Source of the DNA: an uncultured bacterium
Lineage (GTDB): Bacteria > Bacteroidota > Bacteroidia > Bacteroidales > Muribaculaceae
NCBI GenBank assembly: GCA_946184715.1
Contig: CAMHGU010000001.1
Coordinates: 1 to 51,121 of the forward strand
Direction: 5' to 3'
DNA: 51,121 bases
Within the stretch, counting starts at the first letter, position 1; each line of letters opens with the position of its first letter. This document shows, piece by piece, positions 46,155 to 51,121 of the stretch. The notes beneath the pieces were generated by a model. That model was not told the origin of the DNA. It did not search any database and saw only the letters and a list, made by a program, of their open reading frames with translations. Made by a program: the position numbers and the translations under genes.

Positions 46155-47120
46155 GTGAACGACATCGACAGAAAATACGGCGCTATCGACGTGGCGAAGT
46201 TTCTCCTCGCCGCCACTGTGGCTATCGAGCATTGCAACCCCGATTTCCCCAACCCTTTCGGGAAATGGGTGCAGTGGACGGTGTTCACGCTTGCCGTGCC
46301 TTTCTTCTTCGTGGCTGTAGGGTTCTTCCTGCAGAGGTCGCTCGCGGCTGAAGGGGCCGACGCGCAGGCGGTGCTGCGCCGTCGTTTTGTCCGTGCGGCC
46401 CGGATGATGCTCACCTGGCTCGCGGTGTATCTGCCACTGGCCGTCGTTGACGCTTGGCTCAACGACGTTCCGTGGACTCGCGACCTCACTTCCTATATAT
46501 TTAATGTGGTAATCCACGGTGAGCCCACCTGGGGCTGGCCGCTGTGGTTTGTATATGCTATGATGATAGGCGTAGGGCTGGTGTGGCTGTGGCACACGCG
46601 CCGATGGCCTATGATTTGGCTTTGGCTCCTTGGCATCACGACCGCTCTATATGCCGGTTGCTATGTACCATTACGGCTCTCCGACCTCTTTGGCGAAAGG
46701 ATGGGGTACTACCTACTGCTGGTCAGCGGCCACACTCTCTATGGCCTGCTGCCTATCCTCCTCGGTATGTGGCTGTTCGGGCAACAGGAGCGAAATGTGC
46801 CGGCGTGGGTGCCGGCTTTGGCGCTTGTGGCTCTGGCGCCGCTGGCCTTCAAGCGCATTCCGCTTGCCGCTGTGGCTGAGAGTGTAGCGCTGTTCTATTG
46901 CGCACTTCGTCTTCGCCTGCCCAATTCGCGCGTGACCGACCTGCTGCGCCGCCTGAGCCGATGGGTGTACTTCGTCCACATCATCTTTGTGTTCATCGCC
47001 GCGCAGCTCGCCGTGGCCGGATTGATGCCCGCGCTGAGCAATACCCTCACGATGCTCGCCATCGTGACGGCTACGCTGGTGGCCGCAATCGCGCTCGATG
47101 TCATCACCGCAAGAAGGTGA
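46155..47120 (+). CDS. Acyltransferase family 3 membrane protein
   Basis: Integral membrane O-acyltransferase, 321 residues from GTG 46155, about ten hydrophobic segments. The N-terminus YGAIDVAKFLLAATVAIEHC has the family's first-helix His. Members add acyl groups to surface polysaccharides or lipids. The frame is open further upstream to a TTG at 46119, but that codon lies inside the -33 box of a perfect promoter, so the GTG is the better start. It could decorate the polysaccharide built by the genes from 47308 onward. It differs from the other acyltransferase in the window (18925-19935), so they probably act on different acceptors. Confidence 0.86.
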   Translation: MNDIDRKYGAIDVAKFLLAATVAIEHCNPDFPNPFGKWVQWTVFTLAVPFFFVAVGFFLQRSLAAEGADAQAVLRRRFVRAARMMLTWLAVYLPLAVVDAWLNDVPWTRDLTSYIFNVVIHGEPTWGWPLWFVYAMMIGVGLVWLWHTRRWPMIWLWLLGITTALYAGCYVPLRLSDLFGERMGYYLLLVSGHTLYGLLPILLGMWLFGQQERNVPAWVPALALVALAPLAFKRIPLAAVAESVALFYCALRLRLPNSRVTDLLRRLSRWVYFVHIIFVFIAAQLAVAGLMPALSNTLTMLAIVTATLVAAIALDVITARR

Positions 47121-47222
47121 CCGCGCGGTCGAGCCCATGGCTCTTCAGCCGTGATTATCACTCGATTATTGTCATTAATCTATAATTTTCAAGCCGAGGT
47201 TGCTTGATTGACGGAAAATAAG

Positions 47223-47230
47223 TATCTTTG
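47223..47230 (+). promoter_or_regulatory. -7 box of the capsule/exopolysaccharide operon promoter
   Basis: TATCTTTG matches TAnnTTTG, with GTTG exactly 20 bases upstream (47199-47202). The leader of about 73 bases is AT-rich. Confidence 0.72.
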
Positions 47231-47307
47231 CAAGTTGGAATGTAATATGTCAACAGTCCGTATATAGAATAAACCGTTTAGATATAAAACTGTCAAGATA
47301 AGTCGCT

Positions 47308-49773
47308 ATGCAAGAGCAAGATATAGCCCTCGTCGAGCCGCAGCGTGAAGAGGCCGAAAACCCGAGTGCGTTTTCTATTAAAGAGTTCCTCCTCGCCTGT
47401 AAGCATTATTGGTATTGGTTTGTAATCACCGCGGTGCTGGGCGGTGTGCTGATGTTTATTTATTCGCGCACGCAGCCTATGCGCTACGTCTCCTTTGCCT
47501 ATATCCTCGTCAAGAACGACAAAACCTCGGGCAACATCTCCGAGAATTCGCTCTTTACCGACCTCGGCATCATCGACCGCTCCCAGACGGTGCAAAACGA
47601 AATCTACGTAATCCGCTCCACACAGCTGCTCGAGCAGGTGGTGAACCGTCTCAATATCGACGTATCGTACTACGTGGAGCCGCATCTGCGCCGCATCAAC
47701 ATCTACAAGTCATCGCCCATTGAGGTTAAATTCCTCAAGGAGATTCCTCGCTCGGGAATTACGGTTTATGTCAACCTCGTCGACGACACACAGTGTCAAT
47801 ATCGCTTCTCCACCGAAGACGACTGGGCTACCGCCAAGTACGGCCAGAGCATCGAGTCGCCCAAAGGCCCGATGCTGATCACGCGCTCACCGGCCTACCG
47901 CTCCGATACTGAATACGAGGAGATTATCGCTGTGGCCGAGAACCCGCGCCGCAAAGCCGAGCACATGTGGGACCGCCTCACGGTCAAGAAAGCTTCGCAG
48001 GAGACGAGCGTAATCTCGCTCCAATATGATGGCGACAACTATCAAGAGTGCTGCGACATCCTCAATGCCCTCATCGATGTGTACAATCAGGATGGCATCA
48101 ACGATAAGAACCGCGTGGCGCAAAACACCGAGAACTTCATCATCGAGCGTATCGCCTCTCTCGGCAAGTCGCTCGGCGGCATTGACTCGGAGATAGCGCA
48201 AATCAAGATTCGCAACAATGTGCCCGACATCGGCTCGGCCGCCGGCAGTTACCTCAGCAGCAGCGAACGCTACTACGACGATGCCGCCCAGCTCGAGACC
48301 CAGCTCTCGCTCGTCCGCTACATTCGCGACTACCTGCGCGACGACCGTAACAAGAATGCGCTTATCCCCTCCAATACCGGCATCAACGACCTCGGCATCG
48401 AAGGTCTAATCTCTACCTACAACGAAGAGGCCGTCAAGTATAACAAACTCGCTGCCGGCTCCAGTGCCGACAACCCCTGGACTCTCGAGCAGGAAAAGAC
48501 GCTCGCCACGCTTCACGCCAATATCGTGCGCTCAGTCGATAACCTCTACAGCACTCTCTCTATCAAGCTTCGCCAAGCGCAGGCCCAAGAGAGCATAGCT
48601 CGGGCTAAAGTGTCGTCGGTACCGGCACAAGAGCAGCAGATTACCGATGTGCTTCGCCAGCAGAAAATCAAGGAGGACCTCTATCTCTACCTCCTCAACA
48701 AGCGCGAGGAGAATGCGCTCCGCCTCGCTATCGCCGAGCCTAACGCCAAAATCCTCGAATACGCCGGCGGCGATGAAACGCCTTATGGCGCGGCCGACCG
48801 CCGCAACGTGATGATGGGCATCATCATCGGCCTTATTATCCCGGCCATCATCATCTATCTGATAATGTGGATCCGCTCCCTCGACACCAAAATTCACGGC
48901 GCCAGCGACATCGAGACAGGCTCCTCAATTCCGTTCCTCGGCGAAGTGCCTCTCAAAGAGAAGGAGTACGAGGACAAAGAGCTTGTCGTCTCGGAAAACG
49001 GCACCGACCGTGTCTCGGAGGCTATGCGCATCATCTACAACAACTTCGAGTATGTCACCGACAAGAATCGCGAGGGTGGGGCGGTTGTTCAAGTCACCTC
49101 CACTATCCCCGGCGAAGGCAAGAGCTTCATCACTGCCAATCTCGCTATGTCGCTCGCTCTGGCCGGAAACCGCGTCATCTTGCTCGACCTCGACTTGCGC
49201 AAAGGCAACATCTCCAAGACCCTGGGTATCAAGGGCCGCCACGGCCTCAGCGGTTATCTGTCAGGGCGTAACACCGACCTCGACCAAATCATTATCCACG
49301 GCATTGCCGACGGCAAGGGTAAGATTTGCGAGAATCTCGACGCTATCAGCATAGGCACCGTGCCGCCCAACCCTGTCGCCTTGATTATGAGTGAGCGATT
49401 CGACGACCTCATCGCCACGCTCCGCGCCCGCTACGACTATGTGGTATTCGATACCGTTCCTTACAACATCATCGCCGATGCAGCTATCATCAACAAGCAG
49501 GCCGATGTCACAATATATGTAATCCGCGCCGAGATGATCGACCGCCGATTCCTCACCGACCTCGACCGTATGTATCGCGAGCATAAGATTAATAATATGT
49601 GTACGCTCCTCACCGGCGTCGATGTCGAGAAGTCTTATTATGGCTATGGCTCGCCCTATGGCTACAAGTATGGCGGCCGATACGGCTCTTATGGCTACCG
49701 CTACGGCTACGGCCGCGAAGGCGAGCGTAAGTCGAAAAAGAAGAAGTTCAACATCTTCGGCATATTTTCCTGA
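47308..49773 (+). CDS. Wzc-like polysaccharide co-polymerase / tyrosine autokinase
   Basis: Inner-membrane protein of 821 residues controlling polymerisation and export of capsule or exopolysaccharide. It has an N-terminal Wzz domain with the first membrane helix (about 35-53), a periplasmic region with long coiled coils (about 270-480), and a second membrane helix (about 500-518). The cytoplasmic BY-kinase has Walker A PGEGKSF (K605) and A' motif VILLDLDLRKG. The C-terminal cluster (about residues 777-802) holds 11 Tyr among 26 residues, alternating with Gly, followed by a Lys-rich end. Phosphorylation of this tail normally regulates chain length. No phosphatase (Wzb) or Wza gene is seen nearby. 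The dehydrogenase gene begins 13 bases after the stop. Confidence 0.94.
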   Translation: MQEQDIALVEPQREEAENPSAFSIKEFLLACKHYWYWFVITAVLGGVLMFIYSRTQPMRYVSFAYILVKNDKTSGNISENSLFTDLGIIDRSQTVQNEIYVIRSTQLLEQVVNRLNIDVSYYVEPHLRRINIYKSSPIEVKFLKEIPRSGITVYVNLVDDTQCQYRFSTEDDWATAKYGQSIESPKGPMLITRSPAYRSDTEYEEIIAVAENPRRKAEHMWDRLTVKKASQETSVISLQYDGDNYQECCDILNALIDVYNQDGINDKNRVAQNTENFIIERIASLGKSLGGIDSEIAQIKIRNNVPDIGSAAGSYLSSSERYYDDAAQLETQLSLVRYIRDYLRDDRNKNALIPSNTGINDLGIEGLISTYNEEAVKYNKLAAGSSADNPWTLEQEKTLATLHANIVRSVDNLYSTLSIKLRQAQAQESIARAKVSSVPAQEQQITDVLRQQKIKEDLYLYLLNKREENALRLAIAEPNAKILEYAGGDETPYGAADRRNVMMGIIIGLIIPAIIIYLIMWIRSLDTKIHGASDIETGSSIPFLGEVPLKEKEYEDKELVVSENGTDRVSEAMRIIYNNFEYVTDKNREGGAVVQVTSTIPGEGKSFITANLAMSLALAGNRVILLDLDLRKGNISKTLGIKGRHGLSGYLSGRNTDLDQIIIHGIADGKGKICENLDAISIGTVPPNPVALIMSERFDDLIATLRARYDYVVFDTVPYNIIADAAIINKQADVTIYVIRAEMIDRRFLTDLDRMYREHKINNMCTLLTGVDVEKSYYGYGSPYGYKYGGRYGSYGYRYGYGREGERKSKKKKFNIFGIFS

Positions 49774-49786
49774 TTCCCGCTAAGCT

Positions 49787-51106
49787 ATGAAGATTGCTAT
49801 TGTAGGAACCGGCTACGTGGGCCTCGTCACCGGTACTTGCTTCGCCGAGACGGGCGTCGATGTCACTTGTGTCGACATTGACAGCCGCAAAGTCGAGATG
49901 CTGCGCCGTGGCGAGATGCCTATCTACGAGCCGGGCCTCGCCGAGATGGCGCAGCGTAATATGAAGCTGCGACGCCTCCATTTCGAAACCGACCTCACCA
50001 CCGTGCTCCCCGATGTCGATATCGTCTTTATCGCCGTAGGCACTCCTCCCAATCCGGTCACAGGCGCCGCCGATATGCGATATGTTCACGAAGTGGCAAC
50101 CACTATCGGTAGCGCGCTCGATCATTATGTGGTGGTAGTCACCAAAAGCACTGTCCCGGTGGGCACTTCGCGTGAGATTACCGCGATTATACGCCGACAG
50201 CTGCAGCTGCGTGGCGCTGAGGTGGAGTTCGACGTCGCTTCCAATCCCGAGTTCCTTAAGGAAGGAGCGGCAATCAAAGACTTTATGAGCCCCGACCGCG
50301 TGGTCATCGGCTGCGACAGCGACCGCGCAAAGCGTATGATGACTAAGCTGTATAAGCCTTTTATGCTCAATAGCTTCCGTGTCATTTTTATGGACGTGGC
50401 TTCGGCCGAGATGACCAAATATGCTGCCAATGCTATGCTCGCCACTCGCATCAGCTTCATCAACGACATCGCCAACCTTTGCGAGCGCGTCGGTGCCGAC
50501 GTCAATATGGTGCGCAAAGGTATCACAAGTGATGCCCGCATAGGCTCCAAATTCCTCTATCCCGGCTGTGGCTATGGCGGCTCTTGCTTCCCTAAGGATG
50601 TCAAAGCGCTTATCCGCACTGCCGCCGAAAATGGTATGTCACTCAAGCTGATCGAAGCCGTTGAAGATGTCAACGAGCGCCAGAAGCATATCCTTTTTGC
50701 CAAAGCGTCGGCTCACACCGACTTGCGGGGCAAACGCATTGCCATCTGGGGCCTGTCGTTCAAGCCCGAGACCGACGACATTCGTGAGGCTCCGGCTTTA
50801 GTCCTCATCGACGAGCTGCTCGCCGCCGGGGCCGTGCCACGCGTCTACGACCCAATCGCGATGCCCGAGGTGCAACGGCGCTATGCCGACCGCCTGGAGT
50901 ATGCCTGCGATATGTACGATGCCGTCCTTGATGCCGATATGCTCATCGTCGTCACCGAGTGGAAAGAATTCCGCGTTCCCTCCTGGCAAGTAGTGGCAAA
51001 AGCTATGCGCGCACCGGTAGTCATCGACGGACGCAACATCTACGACCCCGATGAGATGCGCGACCTCGGCTTCACCTATTATATGATAGGCCGAGCCACC
51101 ACCTGA
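49787..51106 (+). CDS. UDP-glucose/GDP-mannose dehydrogenase family protein
   Basis: A 439-residue cytoplasmic enzyme oxidising a nucleotide sugar to its uronic acid, probably UDP-glucose to UDP-glucuronate. The NAD motif is GTGYVG (G7, G9, G12), followed by AVGTPPNP and TKSTVPVGT. The substrate-loop FLKEGAAIKDFMSPDRVVIG is in the standard place. The catalytic Cys is about C267 in YPGCGYGGSCFPKD. The C-terminal UDP-binding domain has WGLSFKPETDDIREAP. All key residues are present. It lies 13 bases downstream of the Wzc-like gene, so it supplies precursor for the same polymer. Only 15 bases of window follow, so the operon probably continues. Confidence 0.95.
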   Translation: MKIAIVGTGYVGLVTGTCFAETGVDVTCVDIDSRKVEMLRRGEMPIYEPGLAEMAQRNMKLRRLHFETDLTTVLPDVDIVFIAVGTPPNPVTGAADMRYVHEVATTIGSALDHYVVVVTKSTVPVGTSREITAIIRRQLQLRGAEVEFDVASNPEFLKEGAAIKDFMSPDRVVIGCDSDRAKRMMTKLYKPFMLNSFRVIFMDVASAEMTKYAANAMLATRISFINDIANLCERVGADVNMVRKGITSDARIGSKFLYPGCGYGGSCFPKDVKALIRTAAENGMSLKLIEAVEDVNERQKHILFAKASAHTDLRGKRIAIWGLSFKPETDDIREAPALVLIDELLAAGAVPRVYDPIAMPEVQRRYADRLEYACDMYDAVLDADMLIVVTEWKEFRVPSWQVVAKAMRAPVVIDGRNIYDPDEMRDLGFTYYMIGRATT

Positions 51107-51121
51107 CACCCGCCAATCCCC

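Overview
The window reads as chromosomal DNA of a GC-rich member of the Bacteroidales. Gut Muribaculaceae-like bacteria are the best guess, but no marker RNA is present to settle it. The grounds are a SusC/SusD pair, many SCxx-type lipoproteins, type IX secretion C-terminal domains, DUF4493/PCMD/BACON modules, near absence of Shine-Dalgarno sites, and repeated promoters with the Bacteroidota TAnnTTTG -7 box. No rRNA, tRNA, CRISPR array or insertion sequence was recognised. Genes are tightly packed.

Left part (1-8270): a class A penicillin-binding protein cut by the window edge, a convergent DUF3667 membrane protein, valyl-tRNA synthetase, an AT-richer zeta-toxin-like ATPase with a small partner gene, and a Ser/Thr kinase fused to Sel1 repeats and a C-terminal membrane anchor.

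8270-18870: one operon with its own promoter, structured leader and terminator. It encodes SusC, SusD, a lipoprotein HExxH metallopeptidase, a DUF4302 lipoprotein and a large type IX-secreted protein. The contents suggest uptake of peptides or proteins rather than a classical glycan locus, since no glycoside hydrolase is present. Next, on the minus strand, come a FlaA1/CapD-type nucleotide-sugar dehydratase/epimerase and an acyltransferase, bracketed by two different short tandem repeats.

22200-36160: a surface-protein region. Three DUF4493 lipoproteins, two sister outer-membrane beta-barrels and a PCMD lipoprotein form a candidate surface assembly in two transcription units. Two paralogous secreted proteins follow. 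One ends in a dockerin-like tail and the other in a type IX sorting-like tail.

36160-47120: an inverted-repeat cluster, a Ca2+-type P-type ATPase, pdxA, then an inositol-lipid cluster: nucleotidyltransferase, ATP-grasp ligase, CDP-alcohol phosphatidyltransferase, HAD phosphatase, and inositol-3-phosphate synthase behind its own promoter. A secreted alpha/beta hydrolase and a second acyltransferase follow.

47120-51121: the beginning of an exopolysaccharide/capsule module, with a Wzc-like tyrosine autokinase with a Tyr/Gly-rich tail and a UDP-sugar dehydrogenase. More of this locus probably lies beyond the right edge. The points most worth study are the ATP-grasp and nucleotidyltransferase genes inside the inositol-lipid cluster, the DUF4493/PCMD/barrel locus, and the paralogue pair with exchanged C-terminal tails.
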